The notes below the pieces were generated by a model, which saw only the letters and a program-made list of their open reading frames with translations, had not been told where the DNA came from and did no database searches. A stretch of 64,000 nucleotides of DNA, taken from assembly GCF_001083785.1 (NCBI RefSeq), contig NZ_LAVL01000036.1, positions 1 through 64,000 of the forward strand, in the 5' to 3' direction. The translations under genes were made by a program, and so were the position numbers. The DNA is from Nonomuraea sp. SBT364 (GTDB lineage Bacteria > Actinomycetota > Actinomycetes > Streptosporangiales > Streptosporangiaceae). Of the stretch, positions 51,686 to 62,434 are shown piece after piece (the first letter of the stretch is position 1; each line of letters starts with the position of its first letter).

Positions 51686-52041
51686 TCAACGGCGGCCGGA
51701 CATGCGACGATAGAGCATCATCCGGTCGTTGTGGCCCAGCCAATGGACGGCAACAGGACAAACGGCCTCCTCATACCAGTGCCGCTCCAGCTCATCGAAG
51801 AAAGCGCGCAGGGTCTGGTCATGGTGGGGAGGCCGCACCAGCAGGAGACCCCTGTCAGGGTGAGCGCGCACGGCCGCTGGATCAGCTGATGACTCCAACA
51901 GCCGGACCCGGCCCCGATCTCCAGCAACTTCCGGTCGCCGATCGCCTCGGCGGTCCAGGACAGGGCCGAAGACGTGACCACTGCCCAACTGTAGATGGCC
52001 GACAAGTCCTCACGCCGCAGCATGAGTGAGGCGGCCGGATG
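51686..52041 (-). pseudogene. Decayed methyltransferase-like gene
   Basis: Two minus-strand frames read as parts of one protein. The first contains AEAIGDRKLLEIGAGSGCW, a SAM-binding motif I. After a frameshift near 51880 the second continues AVRAHPDRGLLLVRPPHHDQTLRAFFDELERHWYEEA, the proline-rich strand seen in small class I methyltransferase-like proteins. The start of the gene is missing and the end runs out at 51686. No functional product is expected. Confidence 0.6.
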
Positions 52042-52262
52042 CCCCTGCGGCAAGTGATCGAGGATGTCGGGTGAGCTCGTAGTTCTGCAGAACGGCCATC
52101 GCCTTGCAGAGCGCGCCTGCCATGTGCGGGCAGCAGCGGAGCTTGCGGAGGATAAGCCAGCTCTTGAGCTGGGCGTTGGCGCGTTCGCCCGGTCCGCGTA
52201 GCCGAGCGTGGGAGCGGTTGGCCGGCTTCTGCGACAGGGGCTTGTTGCGGCCCTTGTACGAC
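52010..52262 (-). pseudogene. 3' fragment of a second IS5-type transposase
   Basis: The frame reads SYKGRNKPLSQKPANRSHARLRGPGERANAQLKSWLILRKLRCCPHMAGALCKAMAVLQNYEL, the C-terminal part of an IS5-like DDE transposase. The N-terminal two thirds are missing; the homology begins exactly at the junction with the integrase fragment at about 52262. Confidence 0.8.
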
Positions 52263-52421
52263 GTGGCGCTCGCTGAATACCCCGGCCATGCCGACCCGGG
52301 GTTCACCCTCCGGGTCTACGCCCACATGATGCCCGGCTCCCACGACCGCGCTCGGAAGGCCATCGACGACCGGCTGTTCCGTCCGCGCGAGGTCTCTCAC
52401 GGAACAGGCACGGAACAGTGA
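52263..52421 (+). pseudogene. C-terminal fragment of a tyrosine recombinase (integrase)
   Basis: 52 codons read ALAEYPGHADPGFTLRVYAHMMPGSHDRARKAIDD and end at a TGA at 52421. This is the end of a phage/AICE-type integrase: the H-x-D-P box II tail and the catalytic Tyr in LRVYAHMM. The remaining about 350 residues are gone. It shows that an integrative element once occupied this locus; no tRNA or attachment-site duplicate is visible near it. Confidence 0.82.
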
Positions 52422-52450
52422 TCATGTAAGACGCCGCCCCAAGACAACCG

Positions 52451-52482
52451 AACCCCGCTTCCCAGCACCGGAAAGCGGGGTT
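52451..52482 (-). terminator. Hairpin terminator of the acyl-CoA dehydrogenase operon
   Basis: AACCCCGCTT (52451-52460) and AAGCGGGGTT (52473-52482) form a perfect 10-bp stem with a 12-nt loop. It lies 15 bp beyond the stop of the minus-strand gene at 52498 and also stands as the right border of the mobile region. Confidence 0.8.
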
Positions 52483-52497
52483 CTCGCACGTCAGAAG

Positions 52498-53631
52498 CTA
52501 CTTGGCCAAGTGTCTGCTGATGACCAGCCGCTGGATCTGATTGGTGCCCTCGAAGATTTGCATGATCTTGGCCTCGCGCATGTACCGCTCCACCCGGAAC
52601 TCGCGCGTGTACCCGTACCCGCCGAACACCTGCACCGCGTCCGTGGTCACCTTCATGGCCGTGTCGGTGGCCACCAGCTTGGCCACGGACGCCTGCCGGC
52701 TGTACGGCAGGCCGGCGTCGCGGCGGCGGGCGGCGTCCAGGTAGGTGGCTCGCGCGCAGTCGACCCCGGCCGCCATGTCGGCCAGCAGGAAGCCGAGGCC
52801 CTGGTGGTCGATGATCTTCCTGCCGAACGTCTGCCGCTCCTTCGCGTACGAGACGGCCTCGTCCAGGGCGGCCTGGGCGAGGCCGGTGGCGCAGGCGGCG
52901 ATGCCGAGGCGTCCGGAGTCGAGGGCGCTGAAGGCGATCTGGAGCCCCTGCCCCTCTTCGCCGAGCAGTCGTTCGTCCTCCAGGAAGGCGCCGTCCCAGT
53001 GGGCGCCGGTCGTGGGCACCGCGTGCAGGCCCATCTTCTCCTCGGGGCGCCCGAACGTGAGGCCGTCGGCTGCCCCGGGAGCGAGGAAGCAGGAGATGCT
53101 CCGGTCGCCGGTGCGGGCGAAGAGGGCGTAGAAGTCGGCGATGCCGCCATGGGTGATCCACGCCTTGTTGCCGGTGATCCGGTAGCCGCCCTCGACGCGG
53201 TCGGCGCGGCAGGTGAGGGCGGCGGCGTCGGAGCCGGCCTGGGGCTCCGACAGGCTGTAGCCGCCGATCAGGCGCCCGGCCAGCATGTCCGGCAGCCATC
53301 GCGACCGCTGCTCCGGCGTCCCGTAGGCGAGCACCGGGAAGCAGGCCAGTGTGTGGACGCTGGTGGCCACCGCCACCGAGGCCCACCGGGCGGCGAGTTC
53401 CTCGATCACCTGCAGATACACCTCGTACGGCTGCCCGCCGCCGCCGTACTCCTCGGGGTAGGGCAGGCCGAGCAGCCCGGCCTCGCCCAGCGTCGCGAAC
53501 AGCCCGTGCGGGTACGTCTCGGCGCGTTCGTGCTCGTCGACCCTGCGGGCGAGCTCCTTGTCGGCGATGTCGCGGGTGAGGTCGAGGAGGTCTCGGGCGT
53601 CCTGGTCCGGCAGCAGGCGGTCAACGGTCAC
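52498..53631 (-). CDS. Acyl-CoA dehydrogenase
   Basis: 377 residues with complete acyl-CoA dehydrogenase architecture. N-terminal helical domain, FAD/substrate segment GGYSLSEPQAGSDAAAL, KAWITHGGIADFYALFARTG, and C-terminal domain with AVQVFGGYGYTREFRVERYMREAKIMQIFEGTNQIQRLVISRHL, in which the Glu of FEGT is the catalytic base of short-chain and isovaleryl-type enzymes. It follows the indolepyruvate oxidoreductase gene by 2 bp, so it probably oxidises the acyl-CoA produced there from an amino acid. Confidence 0.92.
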   Translation of the reverse strand: MTVDRLLPDQDARDLLDLTRDIADKELARRVDEHERAETYPHGLFATLGEAGLLGLPYPEEYGGGGQPYEVYLQVIEELAARWASVAVATSVHTLACFPVLAYGTPEQRSRWLPDMLAGRLIGGYSLSEPQAGSDAAALTCRADRVEGGYRITGNKAWITHGGIADFYALFARTGDRSISCFLAPGAADGLTFGRPEEKMGLHAVPTTGAHWDGAFLEDERLLGEEGQGLQIAFSALDSGRLGIAACATGLAQAALDEAVSYAKERQTFGRKIIDHQGLGFLLADMAAGVDCARATYLDAARRRDAGLPYSRQASVAKLVATDTAMKVTTDAVQVFGGYGYTREFRVERYMREAKIMQIFEGTNQIQRLVISRHLAK

Positions 53632-53633
53632 GG

Positions 53634-56600
53634 CTACTCCTGGGAAGAGGCGTTCAGGTGCGCGAGGGCCTTGGCCGCCCGCTCGCGGAACTCGGCGACG
53701 CGAGCGAGCTTGATGTCCTCGTACCCGCGGATCATCTCCGGCAGCGCGGCGAGGTCGGCCACGGCGTCGGCGGTGCCGGGCGTGAGCCGGTTCAGGGCGT
53801 CTCGCATGAGATCACGGTATTCGCTGACCAACTCCCGTTCGACCCGTCGTACGTGGGCGTAGCCGAAGACGTCCAGGGCGGTGCCGCGCAGCACCCGGGC
53901 GGCGCGCAGGCCGCGGAAGACGGGCGCGGCCGTGCGGCGCAGGCGGATCTTGCGCTTCATGCCCAGCGCGCGCAGCAGCGGCGGGTGCAGCAGCACCGAC
54001 ACGACGGCGTCCGTGCCGTACTCCTGCTCGCGCCTGGCCTGCTCGGCCGGGTCGAGGTGGAGGCGGGCGACCTCGTACTCGTCCTTGTAGGCCATGAGCT
54101 TGTGCAGGCCGCGGGCGTAGGCGAGGCCGATGCGGGCGCCGGCCTCCTCGCCGGCGCGCTCGGTGGCGCGCGCCGTCACGTGGCGGACGTCGTCGGCGTA
54201 CGTGCGCGCGTAGGTGGCGTTCTGGTAGCCGGTCAGGTCGGCGGTGCGGCGGGCCAGCACCTCCTCCAGGCCCGGTTCGGCGGCCGGAGCCTCGGCCGGG
54301 GTGACGACGGTGGCGCGGCCCCAGCGGAAGGCGGCCAGGTTCTGCTCGACGGCGGCCTTGTTGAGCCGGATGGCCTGCTCGATCGAGGCGGCGGAGATCG
54401 GGATGCAGCCATGCTGGTACGCGGCGCCGACGAGCACCATGTTGGCCGGCATGTGGTCGTTGAACAGGGATTCGGCCAGGCCGTGCGCGTCCACGTACAG
54501 GTTGTCGGCCTGCCGGGTGGCCGACTCGACGCGGGCGAGCGCGCCTTCGGTGGAGCCGAGCCGGTCGCGGCCGGTCACCATGGCGGCGGTGGGCACGACG
54601 GTGGTGTTGACCACGGCGATCGTGCGGTCCGGCGCGGCGGCGGCCAGGTTGGCGTCGGCGGCGGCGCCGAGCAGGTCGAAGCCGATGAGCACGTCGGCGC
54701 TGCCGTTCGCGGCCCGTACGGAGCCGGTGATCGGGTGCGGGGCGATGCGGATGTCGCTGACGACCGGCCCGCCCTTCTGCGCCAGGCCGGTCTGCTCCAG
54801 GCCGGCCGCGTGCAGGCCGTCGAGGTGGGCGGCCATCTGCAGGATCTGCGAGACGGTGACGACCCCGGTCCCCCCGATGCCGGGCATGCGGATCAATGCT
54901 GATTTATCTGGGAACTTCGCCACAGGCTCCGGCAGAGACCCCGGCGCCTCCGGCACCGGCCGCTCCCGCTTCGCCGTCCCCGGCTTCACCAGCAGGAACG
55001 ACGGGCAGTCCCCCTTCAGGCAGCTCAGGTCGGAATTGCAGGACGGCTGGTGAATGCGCGTCTTCCGCCCGAACTCGGTCTCCACGGGCTGCACCGACAG
55101 ACAGGTGGACACCTCGCCACAGTCGCCGCAACCCTCGCAGACCCGCTCGTTGACGACGACCTTCTCGACGGCGACGGGCAGCTTGCCGCGTTTGCGCAGC
55201 CGCCGTTCCTCGGCCGCGCACCGGTCGTCGTGGATCAGCACGGTCACCCCGTCGAGCGCGGCCAGCTCCCGCTCCACGTCGGGGAGGTCGTCGCGGTGCC
55301 TGACGGTGGCGATCGGGTCGAGCGTGATGTTCCGGTACGTCTCGGGCTCGGGCGTGGTGACGACGACGCGCCGTACCCCTTCGACGGCGAGCGCCCGCGT
55401 CAGCGCGGGCACGTCCAGGCGGCCCTCGGCGCGCTGGCCACCGGTCATGGCGACGGCGTCGTTGTAGAGGAGTTTGTAGGTGATCGTCACCCCGGCGGCG
55501 ATGGCGGCCCTGATGGCCAGGGAGCCGGAGTGATGGAAGGTGCCGTCACCGAGGTTCTGCACGAAATGCCGGTCCTCGGTGAACGGCGCCAGGCCGATCC
55601 ACTGGGCTCCCTCGCCGCCCATCTGGGTGATGCCGACCTGGTGACCGCGCCCGTTGCCGTCCAGCGCGATCATCGCGTGGCAGCCGATCCCGACGCCCAC
55701 CAGGGTGTCGTCGGACGTGCGCGTGGAGGTGTTGTGGGGGCAGCCCGAGCAGAAGTACGGTGTCCGCGCCGCGACGACGGGCAGCAGGGCGCGCCTCTTC
55801 ACGGAGGAGCCGGCGCCGGCCAGTGTGAGTGCGGTCCGCGGCAGGCGGTCGGGGCCGAGGCAGGCGGCCACGGCGGCGGCGACGGACTCGGCGCCCAGCG
55901 TGCCACGCGCGGTGAGCAGCTCGCGCCCGGTCTCGTCGGCGCGCCCGACCACGACCGGCGTCCGCTCCCCGCCGTACAGCGCCTGCTTGAGCAGGCCCTC
56001 GATGAACGGCACCTTGTCCTCGACCACGAGCACCCGCTCCAGATCGGAGGTCATGGCGACCAGCTCGGCGGGGTCGAGCGGGAACGGCATCCCGAGCCGG
56101 ACGAGCCGCACCCCGAGCCCTTCGAGGTCCGCCTCCCGCACCCCGAGGTCGGCCAGCGCCCGCAGGACCACCTGGTACGACGTGCCGGAGGCGACGATGC
56201 CCAGCGTGGCGCGCGAGGAGGAGAACATGACCCGGTTCAGCCCGTTCGCCCGCGCGTAGGCGCGGGCCAGGTCGAGCCGCCGGGTGAGCATGTCGTGCTC
56301 GGCGTCGAGCGAGGCGGGGCCCACCAGGATCGGCGGCGGCCCGGCGTCGGCGCGCTGCGGCGCGGGGATGCCCGACCGCAGCGCGTCGAGGTCGACGGTC
56401 GCCGAGGCGTCGGCCACGTCGGCGAGGATCTTGAGCCCCGTCCACAGTCCGGAGGCCCGCGACAGGGCGACGGCGTGCAGGCCGAACTCGATGATCTCGG
56501 CCACGGTGCCCGGCGCGAGCAGCGGCATGGCCAGGCTCTGGCACATCGGCTCGCACGAGCTGGGCACCGTGGAGGACTTGCTGCCCGGGTCGTCGCCGAT

Positions 56601-57020
56601 CCAGGCCACGGCCCCGCCGAGCGCCGCCGTGCCCGCCACGTTCCCGTGCCTGATGGCGTCGGCGGCCCGGTCCAGGCCGGGGTTCTTGCCGTACCAGAAG
56701 CCCGTCACGCCGGCGTGGCGGCGGCCGGGGAGCTCGCGCAGGAGCTGGGTGCCGGCGACGGCGGTGGCGGCGAGCTCCTCGTTGAGCCCGGGCTGGAACA
56801 CCACGCCGGCCTCGTCGAGGAAGCGCCGGGCGCGGCCCATCTCCAGGTCGACCCCGGCGAGCGGGGAGCCCTGGTAGCCGGAGACGAAGACGCGGGTGTC
56901 GAGGCCGCGCCCGGTGTCCAGGCGGCGCTGCTCCAGAGTGAGGCGGACCAGGGCCTGGATGCCGGAGATCAGCACCCGGCCGCTCTCGGCGGCGTACCTG
57001 TCGTCGAGGGACACGCTCAC
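53634..57020 (-). CDS. Fused indolepyruvate ferredoxin oxidoreductase
   Basis: 1128 residues from GTG at 57020 behind AGGAGG. Alpha and gamma subunits are fused. N-terminal pyrimidine-binding part (VFVSGYQGSPLAGVDLEMGRA, HGNVAGTAALGGAVAWIGDDPG). TPP domain (YFCSGCPHNTSTR, GIGCHAMIALDGNGRG, MGGEGAQWIGLAPFTE, QNLGDGTFHHSGSLAIRAA). Cys clusters (VCEGCGDCGEVSTCLSVQP, CNSDLSCLKGDCPSF). C-terminal gamma domain (MPGIGGTGVVTVSQILQMAAHLDG, TGLAQKGGPVVSDIRI). Converts aryl- or branched 2-oxo acids to acyl-CoA, CO2 and reduced ferredoxin. Divergent from an Lrp/AsnC regulator. Confidence 0.94.
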   Translation of the reverse strand: MSVSLDDRYAAESGRVLISGIQALVRLTLEQRRLDTGRGLDTRVFVSGYQGSPLAGVDLEMGRARRFLDEAGVVFQPGLNEELAATAVAGTQLLRELPGRRHAGVTGFWYGKNPGLDRAADAIRHGNVAGTAALGGAVAWIGDDPGSKSSTVPSSCEPMCQSLAMPLLAPGTVAEIIEFGLHAVALSRASGLWTGLKILADVADASATVDLDALRSGIPAPQRADAGPPPILVGPASLDAEHDMLTRRLDLARAYARANGLNRVMFSSSRATLGIVASGTSYQVVLRALADLGVREADLEGLGVRLVRLGMPFPLDPAELVAMTSDLERVLVVEDKVPFIEGLLKQALYGGERTPVVVGRADETGRELLTARGTLGAESVAAAVAACLGPDRLPRTALTLAGAGSSVKRRALLPVVAARTPYFCSGCPHNTSTRTSDDTLVGVGIGCHAMIALDGNGRGHQVGITQMGGEGAQWIGLAPFTEDRHFVQNLGDGTFHHSGSLAIRAAIAAGVTITYKLLYNDAVAMTGGQRAEGRLDVPALTRALAVEGVRRVVVTTPEPETYRNITLDPIATVRHRDDLPDVERELAALDGVTVLIHDDRCAAEERRLRKRGKLPVAVEKVVVNERVCEGCGDCGEVSTCLSVQPVETEFGRKTRIHQPSCNSDLSCLKGDCPSFLLVKPGTAKRERPVPEAPGSLPEPVAKFPDKSALIRMPGIGGTGVVTVSQILQMAAHLDGLHAAGLEQTGLAQKGGPVVSDIRIAPHPITGSVRAANGSADVLIGFDLLGAAADANLAAAAPDRTIAVVNTTVVPTAAMVTGRDRLGSTEGALARVESATRQADNLYVDAHGLAESLFNDHMPANMVLVGAAYQHGCIPISAASIEQAIRLNKAAVEQNLAAFRWGRATVVTPAEAPAAEPGLEEVLARRTADLTGYQNATYARTYADDVRHVTARATERAGEEAGARIGLAYARGLHKLMAYKDEYEVARLHLDPAEQARREQEYGTDAVVSVLLHPPLLRALGMKRKIRLRRTAAPVFRGLRAARVLRGTALDVFGYAHVRRVERELVSEYRDLMRDALNRLTPGTADAVADLAALPEMIRGYEDIKLARVAEFRERAAKALAHLNASSQE

Positions 57021-57151
57021 GCGTACCTCCTGGCGGTCGTGCGGTGGGGACCCCCAGCACAGCAACGCACCCGGGATGAGCGCAAGTATCAGCGGGAAAA
57101 CCGGGACGAAGACGCAAAGACTTGGAGCGGTAGGCGGGGAATGCATATGTT

Positions 57152-57164
57152 CTTTGCGGCAAAG
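57152..57164. promoter_or_regulatory. Lrp/AsnC-type operator candidate
   Basis: CTTTGCGGCAAAG is a perfect 13-bp palindrome 15 bp upstream of the Lrp-family start, in the 158-bp divergent gap. A further GCAAAG follows GAC near 57114. Repeated half-sites with helical spacing are typical for Lrp/AsnC binding. The site also overlaps the Shine-Dalgarno region (AAAGGAGG), so autorepression is plausible. Confidence 0.6.
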
Positions 57165-57178
57165 GAGGGGGTTCGCGC

Positions 57179-57625
57179 ATGTCAGTCGTGGACGAGATCG
57201 ATCACCAGGTGCTGCGGCTGCTGCGCGAGGACGGCCGGCGGACGTTCTCGGAGATGGCCGAGCGGATCGGCCTGTCGGTGGCGGCGGTGAAGCGGCGGGT
57301 GGACCGGCTGCGGGAGCTGGGCGTGATCACCGGTTTCAGCGTGCAGATCGACTACGCCAAGCTGGGCTGGGGCATCGAGGCGTTCACCGAGCTGCGTTAC
57401 CCGGGCACGACGCCGGTGAGCGAGATCGTCCGGACGGCGACGGACGTGCCGGAGGTGCAGGCGGTGTTCACGATCGCCGGCGACCCGGACGCGCTCATCC
57501 ACGTCCGGGTGCGCGATCTGGGCCACCTGCAGCAGGTCATCGACCGGCTGCGCCGCGCGGGCGACGTGACGGGCACCAAGACACTCCTCGTGCTCGGCTC
57601 GTGGACCCGCGACGCGCTGGCGTGA
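57179..57625 (+). CDS. Lrp/AsnC-family regulator
   Basis: 148 residues. HTH (VDEIDHQVLRLLREDGRRTFSEMAERIGLSVAAVKRRVDRLRELGVITGFSVQID) and RAM effector-binding domain (VQAVFTIAGDPDALIHVRVRDLGHLQQVIDRLR). Such regulators sense amino acids. Together with the divergent oxidoreductase and dehydrogenase this suggests feed-back on aromatic or branched-chain amino acid degradation. Confidence 0.93.
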   Translation: MSVVDEIDHQVLRLLREDGRRTFSEMAERIGLSVAAVKRRVDRLRELGVITGFSVQIDYAKLGWGIEAFTELRYPGTTPVSEIVRTATDVPEVQAVFTIAGDPDALIHVRVRDLGHLQQVIDRLRRAGDVTGTKTLLVLGSWTRDALA

Positions 57626-57685
57626 GCGGCCCTTGTCGGCACGATTCCCGAATGCCATTCTGGAATCGCTGCCGAAGGAGCGTTC

Positions 57686-59458
<1,773 letters not shown>

Positions 59459-59722
59459 GCCACCTCAGGAATGGCCGGCCGTGCGCAGGGGTCCGCTTCG
59501 TCGTCGGGGAGGTCGTACCAGTGGATGTCGGCGGGAAAGGGGTCAAGATCGATCACGAGATCGTCCTCAGGGGAGAAGGGCGTGGCTGGGTCGTGATCGA
59601 CGACACCGCGCGCCGGCGACGCGACCGAAGTCCACGTGCGGGCGCCTGGTCAGATTGAGTCCCTGGCTCATGAGGGAAACGTACGTCGGCACGGCCCCGT
59701 AAGTCAATATTTCCTACTAGCT

Positions 59723-61093
59723 TTACAGGGATTGTAGCCGCGCGGGCGGGAACGGGTTGTCGGGCAGGAGGATGACCCGGCGGCCGTCCTGCGGGTGCAG
59801 CGCGGCGTCCAGGTGCAGCAGGGCCGCGCCGATGCCCGCCGCGCCGACCATGTAGCCGGTGTCGGCGGTCAGCTCGCCCGGCCGCAGCCGCCGGTAGGCC
59901 TGATACCAGCGCAGGCCCCGGCCGTCCGCGCCGTCGGCCGTGCCGATCAGGTGGTCGGCGAGCGCGCCGGCGTGTTCCAGGTACGCCTCGCACCCCGAGG
60001 CCGACCACAGGCCGACGAACAACTCCAGCAGCCCGGCGGCTCCGCAGCATTGGCACGCCACGTTCCAGAACCCGGGCGTGCGCCGGTGCGGAACCTCGCT
60101 CTCGATGACGCCGAGCGCCAGCCGCTCCACCCAGTCGAGGTCGCCCGGGTCGCCGGCCACCCGGTGGAGCTCGTGGAACATCCGCGCCACGCCCGCCGAG
60201 CCGGAGCAGAACCCCAGATAGTGCAGCTCGCGCGCCTGCGGCACGTGATGCGGCACCACGGCGCACCGCCCCGCGACCACGCTCACCTCCCGGACGAACC
60301 CGGCTCCGCGCCGCGCCGCCTCCAGGAACCGCGGGTCACCCGTCGCCCCGTAGAGCCTGGCCAGCAGGAAGGCGGTGCCGGCCGTGCCGGCCAGGAACCC
60401 GGGGGCCACGGCGTCCTCCGGCAGCGCCGCCCGGTCGCCGCCGGAGCGGACGGCAGGCGGTGCCGCCTCGTCGCCGCCGGGGAAGCCGGCGGCCGGTGGG
60501 GCGCCGAAGCGGTGGCCCGGGACGGCCAGCGCGGCGATACGCCCGCCCGCCTCCAGCGCCACCTCCTCGCAGGCCCGCACGCCGAGCGCGGTGGCCGCCC
60601 GCAGCAGGCCGAGCACGATGCCGCCGTCACCCCGCTGGGCAGGGTCGCCCGTCCACCCGGGGCCGCCGGGCAGCGGGCGGGCGGCGGCGGCGATCCGGGC
60701 GGCGGCGGTCGCGGCCTCCTCCTCGAACCCGGCGTCGCCGAGCGCCCAGCCCGCCTCCGCGAGCGCGACCACCGTGCCGGCCAGGCCGTGGTAGAGCGTG
60801 AGATCCGCCTGGTCGCGCCAGGTGGCCACCAGATAGCGGGCTCCGGCTCGGGCGTCCTCCAAGTACGCCTCGTCGCCGGTGGCGGCGGCCAGTTCGAGGA
60901 AGAAGAGCACGATGCCCGCCGCCCCGGCATACAGGGAGGCGGGCTCGGCGGGGACGGCGGCGCGGCCGCCGTGGTCGGGGTTGGCCGCCCAGTGGCGCCG
61001 GCTGCCGTCGTCGACGGCAGCCGACCGGATCCACCGTGCCGCCTCGATCGCGGCGTCCAGGGGCGTGTGCGCGCGGGTCGTGTCCGAGCCCAT
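59723..61093 (-). CDS. Orphan LanC-like cyclase
   Basis: 456 residues with the alpha/alpha toroid of lanthionine synthetase C proteins. The seven-fold GxxG-type repeats are visible (SLYAGAAGIVLFFLELA, LYHGLAGTVVALAEAG, GFLAGTAGTAFLLARL, LGFCSGSAGVARMFHEL, YMVGAAGIGAALLHLD). The zinc ligands are the Cys in LGFCSGSAG (near 293) and the CQCCG motif (near 347); the His normally found next to the second Cys is replaced by Cys (C-C-G), as in many LanC/LanM proteins. No LanB, LanM, transporter or convincing precursor lies nearby, so the partner is missing or the role is different (LanCL-like). Confidence 0.87.
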   Translation of the reverse strand: MGSDTTRAHTPLDAAIEAARWIRSAAVDDGSRRHWAANPDHGGRAAVPAEPASLYAGAAGIVLFFLELAAATGDEAYLEDARAGARYLVATWRDQADLTLYHGLAGTVVALAEAGWALGDAGFEEEAATAAARIAAAARPLPGGPGWTGDPAQRGDGGIVLGLLRAATALGVRACEEVALEAGGRIAALAVPGHRFGAPPAAGFPGGDEAAPPAVRSGGDRAALPEDAVAPGFLAGTAGTAFLLARLYGATGDPRFLEAARRGAGFVREVSVVAGRCAVVPHHVPQARELHYLGFCSGSAGVARMFHELHRVAGDPGDLDWVERLALGVIESEVPHRRTPGFWNVACQCCGAAGLLELFVGLWSASGCEAYLEHAGALADHLIGTADGADGRGLRWYQAYRRLRPGELTADTGYMVGAAGIGAALLHLDAALHPQDGRRVILLPDNPFPPARLQSL

Positions 61094-61189
61094 GCGCTCA
61101 GTATCCCACAGGGTTGGTAGGGAATTCGGTTCGATGTTATCGCTAACATTCGGTGCCGGGAAAGGCGGGACTTTCCCGGCGCACGGTGG

Positions 61190-62422
61190 CTATCTGTAGG
61201 TGATGTCGGACGAGGAGTAGAGGCAGTTGACGCCGTCCGCGCCCTCGCCGATCTTGCTGGGCTCGCCGCCCTTCGGCACGCCCTTGTACTTCTCGCAGAT
61301 GGTGGCGCTGCCGTACACGGTGATGCGGCTGAACCTGGCGGTGTCGCCCCAGTTGGTGTTGATCCCGGCCAGGACCTTCGTGGAGCGGGCGGTGACGCCG
61401 TCCATGACCACGTGACGCTGGTAGGAGCTGGAGCAGTTGCCGCAGGCGCGGTAGAGCTTGCCGGCGTTGTGCACCTGGAAGTCGCGGATGGTCAGCGTGC
61501 CGGCGCCGTTGTGCTGGAACACCTTGTCCGAGGCCGACTTGGCGCCGCCGCCCTCGACCAGGTAGCGGGCCGAGGAACTGGAACTGCGGAAGGTGGCGGC
61601 GTCCTCGCCGACGTCGTTCCACCACACGTTGCGGATCGTGCACGAGCCCTCGCAGTGGATGCCGTCACCGGCCGGCGCGTCGATGATCACGTTCTGGATC
61701 GTGCCGCCGTTGGCCACCACGAACATCGGGTCCTGGCTCTCGCCCTGGCCACCGTCACCGATGCCGTAGTAGCGCTTCATCCCACCGTCGAAGAACGAGC
61801 CCACATCACGCGTCTCCGTCTGATGCACGCTGCCGGTGTCGGACGGCCACGAACCGCTGCCGTCACCACCGCCACCGCCGCCGCCCGAGCCCAGTTTGAC
61901 GAGCTGCCACTGCTGGTTGGCGCCGTTCAGGTCGTCCCACTGGGAGATCCGGGCGCCGTCACCGGTGGCCCACTCCCAGGTCTCCAGAGCCTTGCCGCTG
62001 TGCCGGTTGATCAGGCGTACGTGCCCGCCGTCGGAGTCGGCCAGGCGGAACTGCTGGTTCCAGCCGTTGGTGTCGGCCCACTGGACGATCTCGGCGCCGC
62101 CTTCGGCGTTCCACTCGTAGACGTCGAGCACCTTGCCGCTGTGCCGGGACTTCAGCCGGTAGTAGCCGTCGCCGGAGCTGACGAACTGCCACTGCTGCTG
62201 GTTGCCGTCGTTGCGGGCCCACTGGACGATCGGGGCGCCGTCACCGGTGGCGAAGTTGTACAGGTCCAGGGCCTTGCCGCTGTGCCGGTTGACCAGCACG
62301 TACCAGGCACCGGTGTCGACGCTGGCGGCCTGCGCGGCAGGCTGGACGGCGACCGCGCCCGCCAGTGCCGTCACCACGGCGGTGACGGTCAGCGACAGGC
62401 GGCGTAAGAATTGACGTAACAC
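61190..62422 (-). CDS. Secreted pectate lyase with ricin-B lectin domain
   Basis: 410 residues from GTG at 62422 with AAGGAG upstream. Signal peptide (about 1-33, ending AQA-AS). N-terminal ricin-B-type trefoil with three units, each containing RHSGKxLD/E and a Q-x-W or Q-Q-F motif. A Gly-rich linker follows, then a PL3-type pectate lyase domain (TRDVGSFFDGGMKRYYGIGDGG, IQNVIIDAPAGDGIHCEGSCTIRNVWWNDVGEDAATF, GINTNWGDTARFSR). Cleaves de-esterified pectin by beta-elimination with Ca2+. A LacI-type operator precedes it. Confidence 0.92.
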   Translation of the reverse strand: MLRQFLRRLSLTVTAVVTALAGAVAVQPAAQAASVDTGAWYVLVNRHSGKALDLYNFATGDGAPIVQWARNDGNQQQWQFVSSGDGYYRLKSRHSGKVLDVYEWNAEGGAEIVQWADTNGWNQQFRLADSDGGHVRLINRHSGKALETWEWATGDGARISQWDDLNGANQQWQLVKLGSGGGGGGGDGSGSWPSDTGSVHQTETRDVGSFFDGGMKRYYGIGDGGQGESQDPMFVVANGGTIQNVIIDAPAGDGIHCEGSCTIRNVWWNDVGEDAATFRSSSSSARYLVEGGGAKSASDKVFQHNGAGTLTIRDFQVHNAGKLYRACGNCSSSYQRHVVMDGVTARSTKVLAGINTNWGDTARFSRITVYGSATICEKYKGVPKGGEPSKIGEGADGVNCLYSSSDITYR

Positions 62423-62434
62423 GTCCGCTCCTTC

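Noticed and set aside
52400..52500. tRNA gene or attachment site beside the integrase fragment
   Set aside because: No cloverleaf, TTC-loop sequence or repeated att core could be found. The only structure is the 10-bp terminator hairpin.
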